This document shows positions 53,524 through 62,801 of a DNA stretch of 64,000 nucleotides, piece after piece (within the stretch, counting starts at the first letter, position 1; each line of letters begins with the position of its first letter). The translations under genes were made by a program, and so were the position numbers. Source of the DNA: Vibrio rhodolitus (GTDB lineage Bacteria; Pseudomonadota; Gammaproteobacteria; Enterobacterales; Vibrionaceae). Below the pieces are notes generated by a model that worked only from the letters and a program-made list of their open reading frames with translations, did not search any database and was not told the DNA's origin. The stretch spans positions 124,882 to 188,881 of the forward strand of contig NZ_QLYZ01000003.1 in NCBI RefSeq assembly GCF_003350325.1. The letters run 5' to 3'.

Positions 53524-54774
53524 CTAAAACTCGTTGTGTAAACACTCGATCGGTTGACCGTTTTCTGGCGGCTCGGCAGAAAAGAAGGCGCAAGCGGTCG
53601 CTCCGACATCTGACAGCGTAGTTCGCTGACCTAGCAGGAGTGCGCTGTGGTTTTGTTTCACTGCTAGCAGAGGTACTTTCTCGCGGGTGTGCTTGGTGTG
53701 ACCGATAAACGGATCATTGCCATGATCTGCCATAACGATCAAAACATCTTGCTCGCTCATCTGCTCAATCACCTTACTGAGCCCGAGATCCGCACGCTCT
53801 AAAACGCGCCAATACTGCTTAGGGTCTTGCTGATGCCCTGAGAGATCGGTTTCTTGGATATTGGCGCAAAAAAAGCCTTCGCTATGTTGCGATAAGTCCT
53901 GATTGAGCAAACGAAAGACTTCGTCGGTATCAACGACAGACAAATAGGATTGCCCGTGCGGGTTTTGCACGATGTCGGCAACTTTGCCATATAGCCAAGT
54001 TTTGACGCCTTGCTGGTGGAGCAAATAAGGTGCTTGTGTATTAGCATCGACCCCAAAGCCAAGATGGACAACTTGAAAGCCCTTTTCATAAGCGCCACTG
54101 TCTGGTGCATTGATACCAATATAAGTAGGTACGCCGCTGTGATCAGTTTTTACTTCAATGGCATTGAAGATGCGCTGCATGCTGCTGGTGTCGCCCTCAA
54201 AATCAATATCACCACCAAAAGCAATATTGCGACTAACGGGGTTGTTTTTGCGTACGATAGCGGCAATTTCGAGTAGTTTAGCCAAGGGGACGATATTGAA
54301 GTTACAGGTGAGGTTATACACTTGTCCCAGATCGGCTTCGAGGTTATCACCAATGATCACCCCGCGCTCAACTTGAAGCAGCGATAGACCTTGGCGCGTA
54401 ATACGCTCCACATCATACCCTTGCTGCTGCAAGGCTTTCTCGATTACCTCAAGTGCGTGTTGAAATGGCTGAACCAGTGGTGGTTTGGGTAAGGTCCCCA
54501 TGATTTCCTGGTGCCCCATAAAGGTATCGCCGCCTTGGTGCGCAAGCTCCGCACAGCCAGTATTTGCCTGTGGGTTTGCCTCCATCACTGATGCTGGATT
54601 AGCGACTACATTTTGTAGCCCCAGTTTTTCCAGCGTCGGCAGGCGCTTAAGCGGAAAGTGCGACAGCAATTTGTGCGCAGTGTTGGCACCGCAATCTTGC
54701 GGGCGTACCTCTGCCACATCAGGCATTTCACCAATACCGAACCCATCAAGAACCACCACGATAAATCTAGCCAT
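53524..54774 (-). CDS. yhfW: YhfW-like phosphopentomutase-family protein
   Basis: 416 residues from ATG 54774 (GAGGCGC site, overlapping yhfX by 8 bp). Alkaline-phosphatase-superfamily metal motifs: VVVLDGFGIGEMPD at the start, HQGGDTFMGHQEIMG (phospho-Thr site), DTDEV, IQETDLSGHQQD, and ADHGNDPFIGHTKHTREKVPLL. Such enzymes move phosphate between carbons of pentose phosphates. As last gene of a yhf-type operon it is probably a YhfW-like mutase, substrate unknown. Confidence 0.88.
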   Translation of the reverse strand: MARFIVVVLDGFGIGEMPDVAEVRPQDCGANTAHKLLSHFPLKRLPTLEKLGLQNVVANPASVMEANPQANTGCAELAHQGGDTFMGHQEIMGTLPKPPLVQPFQHALEVIEKALQQQGYDVERITRQGLSLLQVERGVIIGDNLEADLGQVYNLTCNFNIVPLAKLLEIAAIVRKNNPVSRNIAFGGDIDFEGDTSSMQRIFNAIEVKTDHSGVPTYIGINAPDSGAYEKGFQVVHLGFGVDANTQAPYLLHQQGVKTWLYGKVADIVQNPHGQSYLSVVDTDEVFRLLNQDLSQHSEGFFCANIQETDLSGHQQDPKQYWRVLERADLGLSKVIEQMSEQDVLIVMADHGNDPFIGHTKHTREKVPLLAVKQNHSALLLGQRTTLSDVGATACAFFSAEPPENGQPIECLHNEF

Positions 54775-55978
54775 AATGCGCCTCTTTTGTGTCGATCTGT
54801 TGTGACTCGAGTGCGGGGGAGCCAAGTTGATTGCCAAGCGAGTCGTAGAGCGCCATTACGCGAGGTTTGCCAGTTGCAATACCAGATACCAGCGCCACAT
54901 CACTACGCGTGACAAACACTTGTGTGCGGTACGCCATTACCACAGGTGAGCCGACAGGAAATAGCCCTGCTACGCGTAAGTGGTAATCAATACTGTCGCG
55001 ATCGTCGTTGTAAATACTAACAGGGTGGCGCTTACCCTCATGGTAAACCAAGCCATTTTCTAGTCCGCCACGGCGGTAGTAGCCGCCTGCAAAACAGTAG
55101 CTGTCTTGCCCGTAGTGATGAGAAACCTCACTCAAATAGAGCATGGCGATTTTCTCAGCTTGAGGCAGGCTTACATTCGATGGCATGGTGCCTGTCAAAG
55201 AGTGACCGGGCTCGCCGTGCGTGCAGCCAAACTCGGCAAGTAACGGCATGGTTTCAACACAGGTTGCCGATGGAGCATTAACCTGTCGGCACTCGATACC
55301 CAAGGCGTTTAAAGCCACTTTAGCTTCTACTAAGGTGGTTAAGTTTGGCGTTGGCAGCATAGCTCCGCTTGTTTGGTCAAAGAGAAAGCACGGAAAGTGC
55401 GTCACGCCTTCAATATACACATTTGGCATGGCTTGAATTTCTGCCACAACTGCCGCGAGATCTTCTAGTGGAAAGCCAGATTCTTGGTTGGTATAAAGTT
55501 GATCACGCTGATGGAAAAACTTCAGCAATAAACCTTGTTGACGGCTGCTACGAACCGCCGCATCAGAGATCTGTTTGGCTTTATCTAAGCTATATACGGT
55601 GATCACTTGCGGCTTAATTTCGCTGACCAAGGTTTCAATCATATTGGTCGGCGGCTGCACTAAATGTCCGACATTGGCGATAGGCAAACCGTGTTTTGCC
55701 ATCAAGCGTGCTTCTTTAAAATCGACGCAGACAATGCCGTCGAAATGGCACTGCTCAATTAATATTTTGGCTAAGTGAGGGTTGCGACCAAATTGTTTGG
55801 TCATGGCAAATAATTTGATCCCGTACTTATCCGCGCTCTCGCGCATTTTCATCGCATTTTCAATTAGTTGATCAACATCGATTACCGTTGTGTCAGGCAT
55901 CAATTGACCTTGTTTAAATAAGCTTAACGCGGCTTCTATTAAGTCGGGATTTTGCTTTTCTAAGGCTTGTAAAAACAT
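54767..55978 (-). CDS. yhfX: YhfX-like PLP-dependent alanine-racemase-fold protein
   Basis: 403 residues. Alanine-racemase-like N-terminal barrel: the Lys in GIKLFAMTKQFGRNPHLA is the probable PLP lysine, with GIVCVDFKEARLM following. The C-terminal domain keeps a GGYYRRGG region. YhfX is uncharacterised in detail; amino-acid racemase or related PLP chemistry is likely. Ribosome site AAGGGGAG. In the operon between yhfT and yhfW. Confidence 0.85.
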   Translation of the reverse strand: MFLQALEKQNPDLIEAALSLFKQGQLMPDTTVIDVDQLIENAMKMRESADKYGIKLFAMTKQFGRNPHLAKILIEQCHFDGIVCVDFKEARLMAKHGLPIANVGHLVQPPTNMIETLVSEIKPQVITVYSLDKAKQISDAAVRSSRQQGLLLKFFHQRDQLYTNQESGFPLEDLAAVVAEIQAMPNVYIEGVTHFPCFLFDQTSGAMLPTPNLTTLVEAKVALNALGIECRQVNAPSATCVETMPLLAEFGCTHGEPGHSLTGTMPSNVSLPQAEKIAMLYLSEVSHHYGQDSYCFAGGYYRRGGLENGLVYHEGKRHPVSIYNDDRDSIDYHLRVAGLFPVGSPVVMAYRTQVFVTRSDVALVSGIATGKPRVMALYDSLGNQLGSPALESQQIDTKEAHYG

Positions 55979-56094
55979 TTTCTCCCCTTATTAGGAATGA
56001 GCTGATCCTGCACTGACACTGCTGCAGCGCACGCTAAATAATCTTCATCAGTGTGTGAGTGATATAAGCTGAAGATCAGCTCTGCTTTTCGTTG

Positions 56095-57396
56095 TTAAAT
56101 TGCGAATAATCCAAGTACGTGGAGTAGATTCAAAATAACGCCGGTTAGAATTGCAGCGACAGCTGGTGCAGCAATCTTAAGTACAGGACGTCCCATCACT
56201 TCGTTGAGGTAGAACAGCATAGCGAAGATGGTGAAACCTGTGGTTGAACCCATTTTCATTACTGCCAGTACACCACCGATGAGTAGGGCAAATTCCATCA
56301 AGGTATTCATTGAGTTACGAATGTTGTCTGACGCGTTACGAATCGATGGGAACTGCTCTAAGAAGCGACCAATACCACGCAGCAAGTAAACTTCGATACA
56401 GATAGTCACAGCGCCGAGTACGGCAGCCACTGCCATATTTGGTGCGAGGTAACCAACTACAAATACAAAGGTCATCCCCACCACGCCATAGACACCAGTT
56501 GCTAGGGCAGTTGTTGCGATTAACGGTACAAAGCCTAAGCCGCGCATAAATTCAGACAGCGCCACTTGTTGCATCGCAGCATCGCGCGCTTCTGGGTCAG
56601 TAAGTTTGAGCGCGTCAGCCAGTGAGTAAATAGACACTTCAGAGCCTGCGAAAATACCGCCGTTAGACACTGCTGCAATCAATGCACCAGTGACAGCTAG
56701 AAACGGTAAGTGCTTAACAATTCGCTTGGTACGCTCTTCAAAGATGCTGTGCAGACCTGACATATCTGGTGGCTGAATGCCTGCTTTGCGGTCAGCTAAG
56801 TCTTTACGCACGGCAAAGAAAACCAACATCATCATACCAACGAAGATCTGAATCGATTCTGGGTAGATGCCAGTAAACTTCATGATCATTAAGCGAGATA
56901 GCAAAATTACGCCTGCGGCAATTGCGCCCGCTTTCCAACCAAACTGATAGAAGATTGCCAATAGTGGGAACAGAGCAAATGCTGACATTACTGGTGTGCC
57001 GAGCTCTCCAAGTGCACCTAGTGCATCAATCGGCAGACCAGTTAGAACCGCGTTAACTCCAGCAAGAGAAGTAACAACCAGCACACCCCACATTCCACCG
57101 GCTAAAGCGGCGAGCCAACGGTTGGCGATCATCACGCCCAAAATGTCGGTCGGTAGAAAGAGTAGCCAAGGGTTAAGTAACCCTGTTGAGAGAGTGAATG
57201 AGATACCGACCGAAGCAACAAAACCAATCGACAGACCAAAGGCAACCGAGCCTGCGTCGCGGCGAGTCATATTGCCTTCAAAAAGTTGTGGTAGAACAGG
57301 GCGAATACCGTCGTGGAAAACCGCAGCACTCATGTTGGCGATCAGGGCTGTCATTGCACACAATGCGGCAATGAGTCCAATGTGCATAATATCCAT
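56095..57396 (-). CDS. yhfT: YhfT-like membrane protein
   Basis: 433 residues, about eleven membrane helices, with Gly-rich GSVAFGLSIGFVASVGISF near the start and cytoplasmic loop around 205-225. Same length as E. coli YhfT (434). Probably the transporter of the operon, importing the unknown substrate. AAGGAG ribosome site. Confidence 0.88.
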   Translation of the reverse strand: MDIMHIGLIAALCAMTALIANMSAAVFHDGIRPVLPQLFEGNMTRRDAGSVAFGLSIGFVASVGISFTLSTGLLNPWLLFLPTDILGVMIANRWLAALAGGMWGVLVVTSLAGVNAVLTGLPIDALGALGELGTPVMSAFALFPLLAIFYQFGWKAGAIAAGVILLSRLMIMKFTGIYPESIQIFVGMMMLVFFAVRKDLADRKAGIQPPDMSGLHSIFEERTKRIVKHLPFLAVTGALIAAVSNGGIFAGSEVSIYSLADALKLTDPEARDAAMQQVALSEFMRGLGFVPLIATTALATGVYGVVGMTFVFVVGYLAPNMAVAAVLGAVTICIEVYLLRGIGRFLEQFPSIRNASDNIRNSMNTLMEFALLIGGVLAVMKMGSTTGFTIFAMLFYLNEVMGRPVLKIAAPAVAAILTGVILNLLHVLGLFAI

Positions 57397-57406
57397 TTAT
57401 TACTCC

Positions 57407-57766
57407 TTACTTCTCTGCAAGTAGTTTGGTGAGCATGGGGACTGCGTGTTCAATGTGCTCAATTGATAAGCCGAATGCCACACAACCTTTGTCGATAAAT
57501 TGTTGAACTTCTTCTGGTTTAGCTTGAATGGATGGTTTAGCGATAGTGCAGCTTTGACCAAAGCCAATAATGGCAATCGCCATCGCAAGCGCACCACCGG
57601 CTCCTGTATTACAACAGCCAATGAAGTAATCCATTTCGCCTGATTTCACCTTCATTGCCGCATCCATATCGGTCAGAATGTGACATTCGAACGTGTCAGG
57701 CATCGTCTGCTCAATCTGTTGTTTGATTTGCTCACGCTGCAAACCAGCAATGGCGATTTTTTTCAT
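57407..57766 (-). CDS. yhfU: YhfU-like (DUF2620) protein
   Basis: 119 residues. Rossmann-like start KKIAIAGLQREQIKQQI, Cys pair and Gly-rich YFIGCCNTGAGGALAMAIAI, then DKGCVAFGLS. Small cytosolic protein of the yhf operon with unknown function, perhaps a subunit of an enzyme with YhfT or Php. AAGGATAG site. Confidence 0.88.
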   Translation of the reverse strand: MKKIAIAGLQREQIKQQIEQTMPDTFECHILTDMDAAMKVKSGEMDYFIGCCNTGAGGALAMAIAIIGFGQSCTIAKPSIQAKPEEVQQFIDKGCVAFGLSIEHIEHAVPMLTKLLAEK

Positions 57767-57800
57767 GTTCTATCCTTATATTTCGAGCGCATGCGCTCAC

Positions 57801-58679
57801 TTAGCCAAATAAGCGGGTAGGGTTGGTTTGTAGTAAGGTGCTTATTTGGTGATCACTGACCCCATGCTGTTTTAGCAAGGGAACAAATTCATCGATTAGG
57901 TAACTAAATCCTAAGCCTCCATTGGCTTTCAGATGAGAGCGACGGGTAATGTCCATCGACAACATGATTTGCTGCTCATAGCCGCGCTGGCATAGCGTGG
58001 CAATGCTCTCGGCGCGTTTACTGTCGGGGTAATAGCTGTTTTTACCAATCGTATCGAACTGCACATAACAGCCTTGATCGAGCATCCACAGAATATGGTC
58101 AAAGTTATCGCGCAGATCGCAATGACCGATGGTGACGCTTTGCATCTCCACTCCACATTGTTTGAGTAGCTCGATCTGCTGTTTACCCATGGTGCTCATT
58201 GATTGATGGGTTGAGATGGGGCGACCGGTTTCTAAATGGGCAATCGCTGCAGCTTGAAACACCTTTTGCTCTGTCAGGCTAAAGGCTGCTTCACTGCTGC
58301 CAATCTCACCAATGACACTGGCTTTGAGGCTTGAGCCTTCGATGCCAACTTCGATCTCATCTATCATGCCTTGAGCGATTTGCTTTACGCTCATGCTATA
58401 CAAGTGCTCTGGGAAGAAGCCCTCGATGTAAAAGCCTGTCGAGAGCAATACATTGATGCCGGTATCGTCAATTAAATTTTCAATAAATTGAGGATTTCGC
58501 CCCATAAAAGAATTGGTCACCTCTACGATGTTACGCACGCCACGTTTTTGCACTTCACGCATCTCTTCACACAGTAACTCGTATTGGTCCAAACGACAGT
58601 CGAGCGTGTGTTTTTGTGGTGACAAATCAATGTGCAAATGTTCATGGCAGTAGGTGTAACCCGTAGCATCAATCATCAT
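57801..58679 (-). CDS. php: Phosphotriesterase homology protein
   Basis: 292 residues. Amidohydrolase metal sites: HEHLHIDL (first His pair), GEIGSSE (Glu at the place of the carboxylated Lys, as in Php), STHQS, GHCDL and the Asp of LSMDITRR. Family members are lactonases or phosphotriesterase-like hydrolases. The natural substrate is unknown. Start overlaps the yhfY stop (TAATG). Confidence 0.9.
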   Translation of the reverse strand: MMIDATGYTYCHEHLHIDLSPQKHTLDCRLDQYELLCEEMREVQKRGVRNIVEVTNSFMGRNPQFIENLIDDTGINVLLSTGFYIEGFFPEHLYSMSVKQIAQGMIDEIEVGIEGSSLKASVIGEIGSSEAAFSLTEQKVFQAAAIAHLETGRPISTHQSMSTMGKQQIELLKQCGVEMQSVTIGHCDLRDNFDHILWMLDQGCYVQFDTIGKNSYYPDSKRAESIATLCQRGYEQQIMLSMDITRRSHLKANGGLGFSYLIDEFVPLLKQHGVSDHQISTLLQTNPTRLFG

Positions 58680-59047
58680 TATGCGTCCTCTAGAGATACT
58701 TGTATCAAGGCAAAAACGTTCGCCAGCATAAAGCCTTCTTCGCTGTCTGGTAGGGTTGAAAGCCCCATAGCATCAATCACTTGGTGATGCAGTTTCAGAG
58801 TGCGTGGGTAACTCTCATCGGCGATGATTTCATCTAACACCTCTTGATCTAAACCTTCGCTCACAGCCTCATGTTGCCAAATTCGATCAGAGGCTCGCGC
58901 TAAATGGGTAATCGCCATTTGGTACTGCTCACTGTCGTGTGAGATGCCCAATTGCTCATCAATAATGGCGAGTACCCGCAAACAGCCTTGGTAGGCTTGG
59001 GCACTGATCACGTTGGCTTGTTGAAGTAAATCGAGCCGATCTTTCAT
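58679..59047 (-). CDS. yhfY: YhfY-like PRD-domain protein
   Basis: 122 residues, helical, with His residues in the PRD pattern (LKLHHQVIDAMGL, ITHLARASDRIW). Same place and size as E. coli YhfY. Probably a regulatory partner of YhfZ. Overlaps php by one base. Confidence 0.8.
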   Translation of the reverse strand: MKDRLDLLQQANVISAQAYQGCLRVLAIIDEQLGISHDSEQYQMAITHLARASDRIWQHEAVSEGLDQEVLDEIIADESYPRTLKLHHQVIDAMGLSTLPDSEEGFMLANVFALIQVSLEDA

Positions 59048-59056
59048 AAATCACCT

Positions 59057-59953
59057 TTAATAACTTGGTGTAAGTTCACCTTTTACCACTGCTTGCTGAT
59101 GTTCGAGCAGAGGTGTCAGTTTGAGTAGTTTGCGCAGCAGTATGGTGATGTGCTGCTCGTTGCCATTTACTAGCATGACGGCCTCTGATGCTTCTCGGCA
59201 GGCAGGTAAATGACTGAGAGACTGCTCTGCTAATCCATAGGTTTCCATATCGATTGCTTCGGATAACCACACTACGGCATCAATGTCGCCATTAGTTAGG
59301 TGGGTTAAACTTTCCCCGTAGTGAATTTCAACAATCTCAATCTGTTTATCTTCAAACGCCTGACTCGTCAGAATTTTTTGGTCTGGTGAATCAGGGTCTA
59401 CACCCACTCGTTTAATTTGCTCAAACTCACCTTGGCGATAAATTAATCTATGCTCGTGAGAGTAAGAATGTGCGCCTAAATCGATCGCAGTTACTAAACC
59501 AGAAGCCAGCTGTTTCGCTGCTAACTTCGACATTATCGCCACATCATAAGTGCCATTTTTTAAACATTCAGCACGTACACTTGCACCGCGCATATGGGCA
59601 AAATAGAGTGGTAGTCCACCTAGTTGCGCTTTCAAACCACTGGCTAAGCCTTCATAGTGGCGGGTATAAGGCAGCGGCATGGCACAAACCACATTGCTAA
59701 TTCCTGCGCAGCTGACTAATTCTTGGTAATTTAATTGGCTGATAAAGGTGCCATTGCGCCCTTGCTTCGAGAGCACCACTGCGCCGCGCTGCTCAATGGT
59801 GGTGAGCGCTTTTTGAATAAAGCCGACTGAAACCGAAAACTCTTCCGAGAGCGAATCGATCGTTCTAAGCCTATCGCCCTCGTTGGTCGTCATCAGGTAT
59901 TGGGCGACATTCATGATTGCCGCACCTTCTTTACTAATATATTGAACTGACAT
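59057..59953 (-). CDS. yhfZ: YhfZ-like transcriptional regulator
   Basis: 298 residues. N-terminal winged HTH of the GntR-like type (RLRTIDSLSEEFSVSVGFIQKALTTIEQRGAVV), then a periplasmic-binding-like domain (about 85-290) that probably binds the operon's inducer. First gene of the operon, so likely autoregulatory. Confidence 0.88.
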   Translation of the reverse strand: MSVQYISKEGAAIMNVAQYLMTTNEGDRLRTIDSLSEEFSVSVGFIQKALTTIEQRGAVVLSKQGRNGTFISQLNYQELVSCAGISNVVCAMPLPYTRHYEGLASGLKAQLGGLPLYFAHMRGASVRAECLKNGTYDVAIMSKLAAKQLASGLVTAIDLGAHSYSHEHRLIYRQGEFEQIKRVGVDPDSPDQKILTSQAFEDKQIEIVEIHYGESLTHLTNGDIDAVVWLSEAIDMETYGLAEQSLSHLPACREASEAVMLVNGNEQHITILLRKLLKLTPLLEHQQAVVKGELTPSY

Positions 59954-60144
59954 AATTTTTAATCTTCATTATTTTGAAGATAAATTAGCAGTTAGATTTC
60001 TCAATAAAAAGTAATCACTGATGATTTTGTGAACTGATTCGACAAAAATCGTACAAAATTTGTGTTGGTAGGCGCTTTAAGCGCAGCGAGTTGCGTAATT
60101 GCCCCCAAGCGTGAGAGCTTGTGAGGACAAACTATTTGCTATAT

Positions 60145-61035
60145 TTAAGTGGATAGTTGCTCGCGTAAGAAGTCACGCAGCAGGTAAAGCGCAGGTGTAA
60201 GCTGGCGTTTGTCTGTTACTACGAGGTTGAGAGGAATCGCATCGCCTTGCCAATCTTCAAATAAGGGTACGAGGCTGCCGTTTTCAATATCTGGGATTGA
60301 ATCAATTCGCGATTTATAGCCAATTCCTTTTCCGGAGATCATCCAGCGTCTGACGGCATCACCGTCGTTGGCAAAACGGTTGCCTGTGGCGACCACTTCA
60401 CACATTTCCCCTTGTTTGGTAAAGCGCCACTTGGTGTGGTACTTCACTAGCGTAATGAAGTTAATGCAGTTGTGATTAACAAGTTCTGACGGGTGAGTCG
60501 GTGTGCCATATTTGGCAAGGTACTCAGGCGAGGCGCAAGCGATGCGATCGTTGTCTGGACTGATCGGTAGGGCAACCATGGTTGAGTCTGGCGGCGTGCC
60601 ATAGCGCAGTGAAGCATCGATCGGGCGAGTGTAGAGATCAATCAAACTATCGCTAAGCTCAAGTGAGACCGAAAGAGTTGGGTGTTGCTCCATAAATTCA
60701 TCAAGCAACGGAATGATGATATTGCGACCAAGATCTGATGGCATTGCTAAACGCAGGTGCCCAGTGATTTGGTTTGGATCGCGCTTTACTGACTCAACCC
60801 CAGATTCAATCGCAGTCACGGCTTGCTGGCATTTTTCTAGCATTAATTGACCTTCAGGCGTCAGGCGAATACTGCGTGTCGAGCGAATAAACAGCGCACA
60901 ACCAAATTGCGCTTCAAGGCGTTTTATTGTGGCACTTACCGCCGCAGGCGTGATCGCCAGCGTATTCGCAGCTTGGGTGATGCTCGCTTGGCGCGCGGTT
61001 TCGATAAAGACACTGAAGTCCTGAAGTACTTTCAT
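60145..61035 (-). CDS. LysR family transcriptional regulator
   Basis: 296 residues; HTH (SITQAANTLAITPAAVSATIKRLE) and effector domain complete. Follows the yhf operon on the same strand with a 191-bp gap and precedes an SGNH hydrolase gene. The CrgA-like subgroup is possible; target unknown. Confidence 0.9.
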   Translation of the reverse strand: MKVLQDFSVFIETARQASITQAANTLAITPAAVSATIKRLEAQFGCALFIRSTRSIRLTPEGQLMLEKCQQAVTAIESGVESVKRDPNQITGHLRLAMPSDLGRNIIIPLLDEFMEQHPTLSVSLELSDSLIDLYTRPIDASLRYGTPPDSTMVALPISPDNDRIACASPEYLAKYGTPTHPSELVNHNCINFITLVKYHTKWRFTKQGEMCEVVATGNRFANDGDAVRRWMISGKGIGYKSRIDSIPDIENGSLVPLFEDWQGDAIPLNLVVTDKRQLTPALYLLRDFLREQLST

Positions 61036-61082
61036 CCGGTTCCTATGATTCGTCGCTGCCAGTTATCGTGGTTTGATGGTGA

Positions 61083-61718
61083 TTAAGCAAACAGATGTTT
61101 GATCGTCTGGTATAAACCTTCGGCAAACTTGGCGGGCTGATCCTCATGCCAATGTACCCCTTCCGTTGCACTCGATGACACCCATTTACCTGCATCTAAA
61201 TAATAGCAGCCAAGCTCTTGGGCTCTTTGTTGATAGTGCTCGGCAAATTGTTGCGACTTCTCAGCGCCGCCGCTAAACCCTGTGGCAGCGAAACCAACTT
61301 CAAAAATAGGCGGCGGGCAAACCAATACGATATTGGTCGCGACATCTTGGTTGTGGCTGGCAAAGTGCTGGGCTTGTTTAACCAGTTGCGCCGCACCACA
61401 AGAGATCGCTTCGGCGGATAAGCCTAGGTGGCTTTGCAAGTCGTTGGTGCCAAGCATGATCACCACCACTTCTGGTTGGTATTTCTCTAAGCAAGGTAGG
61501 AAGTAGCCGAGACCGGAGTGAGGGCTGTGAATCGATTCATGAAAACCGGTGGTTCTGCCTGGCAAGCCTTCGCTGATCACTTGCCAGTCTGCTGGGAGTT
61601 GTTGCTCTAATAGCGACGTCCAGCGTAGCTCGGCTGGGTAGCGACCGCCTTTGATGGGCATGTAGCCCCACGTGTTTGAGTCACCAAAACATAAAACAGA
61701 TTTCAGACCTGAGTTCAT
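61083..61718 (-). CDS. SGNH/GDSL hydrolase
   Basis: 211 residues, AAGGATAGG site. Block I GDSNTWGY (nucleophile Ser in GDSN), block III GTNDLQ and block V EGVHWHEDQ (catalytic His; Asp replaced by Glu or the preceding residue). Arylesterase/lipase-like. No signal peptide, so cytosolic. Stands beside mngR; function not linked. Confidence 0.85.
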   Translation of the reverse strand: MNSGLKSVLCFGDSNTWGYMPIKGGRYPAELRWTSLLEQQLPADWQVISEGLPGRTTGFHESIHSPHSGLGYFLPCLEKYQPEVVVIMLGTNDLQSHLGLSAEAISCGAAQLVKQAQHFASHNQDVATNIVLVCPPPIFEVGFAATGFSGGAEKSQQFAEHYQQRAQELGCYYLDAGKWVSSSATEGVHWHEDQPAKFAEGLYQTIKHLFA

Positions 61719-61822
61719 TTCCTATCCTTGCCAACAAATTCGAGTTGCTTGCGTTTAAGCACGCGCGTTCAAGAGAGAGTTTTCAAGGTCAGTGCTTTAA
61801 GAAAATACTGGCTTGAAATTCG

Positions 61823-62542
61823 CTATGAACGATGACGTTTTGCTACCAACGTAAATTTGTAATCGCTTGATTTAAAGTAGTTTCGACTGTATTCGAAAAT
61901 TGTATCATCGATTAAATGGCTGCGGGTACGTTTCTCTATGATCGGTTGCGCTGGGTCAATACCAAGGAGCTCGGCAATGTCACTAGGTGGCAACACAGGG
62001 ATGATTTCCTGTTCACTGCGATCAATCACCATGCCTTTTTGATTTTCAATAAACTCGTATTTTGAACCTTGCATCACTTGGTAGGTGAGATCTGGGAACA
62101 TTTCGGTTGGTAGCCAAGTTTCTTCAACCGTTATTGGATTCTCATCAACGTAGCGCACGCGTTTAACGTAGAAGACGCGGTCGCCTTCACAGATATTAAG
62201 GTGTTCTGCCATGGTGAGTGAGGCACTGCGGATCTCAAATGCCAGTACATCACTGCGAGTAACAGAATCGAGGTGTGACCATTTTTCAGCAAAGCTACTT
62301 TGCTGATAGATGTCGTAATTCACCTTGTTTTCTTTCACGTAGGTTCCGCTACCTTGCTTGCTCTCTAGCTCGCCACTTTCAACCAGCAATTTAATCGCTT
62401 GGCGCACGGTCACACGGCTAACGGAAAACTCTTCTCGTAATTGTGCCTCAGTAGGAAGGGCATTACCGACTTTATATTCACCTGAGCTGATCTTGCCACG
62501 AATGGCGTCTGCTATTTGTCGATACATAGGCAATCTTGCCAT
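61823..62542 (-). CDS. mngR: GntR/HutC-family repressor MngR-like
   Basis: 239 residues, close to E. coli MngR (240). HTH REEFSVSRVTVRQAIKLLVES and a HutC/UTRA domain from about 85 (ERVFYVKRVRYVDENPITVEETWLP). Divergent from mngA, as in E. coli; it probably represses mngA and itself until mannosylglycerate phosphate appears. Confidence 0.88.
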   Translation of the reverse strand: MARLPMYRQIADAIRGKISSGEYKVGNALPTEAQLREEFSVSRVTVRQAIKLLVESGELESKQGSGTYVKENKVNYDIYQQSSFAEKWSHLDSVTRSDVLAFEIRSASLTMAEHLNICEGDRVFYVKRVRYVDENPITVEETWLPTEMFPDLTYQVMQGSKYEFIENQKGMVIDRSEQEIIPVLPPSDIAELLGIDPAQPIIEKRTRSHLIDDTIFEYSRNYFKSSDYKFTLVAKRHRS

Positions 62543-62613
62543 GGCTACCTCTCTTACACTGTCCCGCTACGACTTGATTTGATGGAACAGCACTTATATA
62601 CGCTATATTTAAA

Positions 62614-62624
62614 CGTATCATACG
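62614..62624. promoter_or_regulatory. Palindrome in the mngR/mngA spacer, site 1
   Basis: CGTAT-C-ATACG lies 72 bp before mngR and could be a GntR-type operator. Confidence 0.4.
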
Positions 62625-62753
62625 AATTCGATTCAATATGACAAGTAGTTGTTTGGTATAATTTGAAAGTAAATAATACAACAATAATACATATATTGAT
62701 TCAAGTGAGATCCAGATCGCAGATCATTTGTATTTAATAGGTATCATTGGTCT

Positions 62754-62775
62754 CATTGTTGTACGGACAACAATG
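62754..62775. promoter_or_regulatory. Palindrome in the mngR/mngA spacer, site 2
   Basis: CATTGTTGT-ACGG-ACAACAATG, a perfect 9-bp inverted repeat, 26 bp before the mngA start. Operator for MngR or a leader hairpin. Confidence 0.5.
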
Positions 62776-62801
62776 AATAATGTGACAATGGGACAAACGT
62801 T

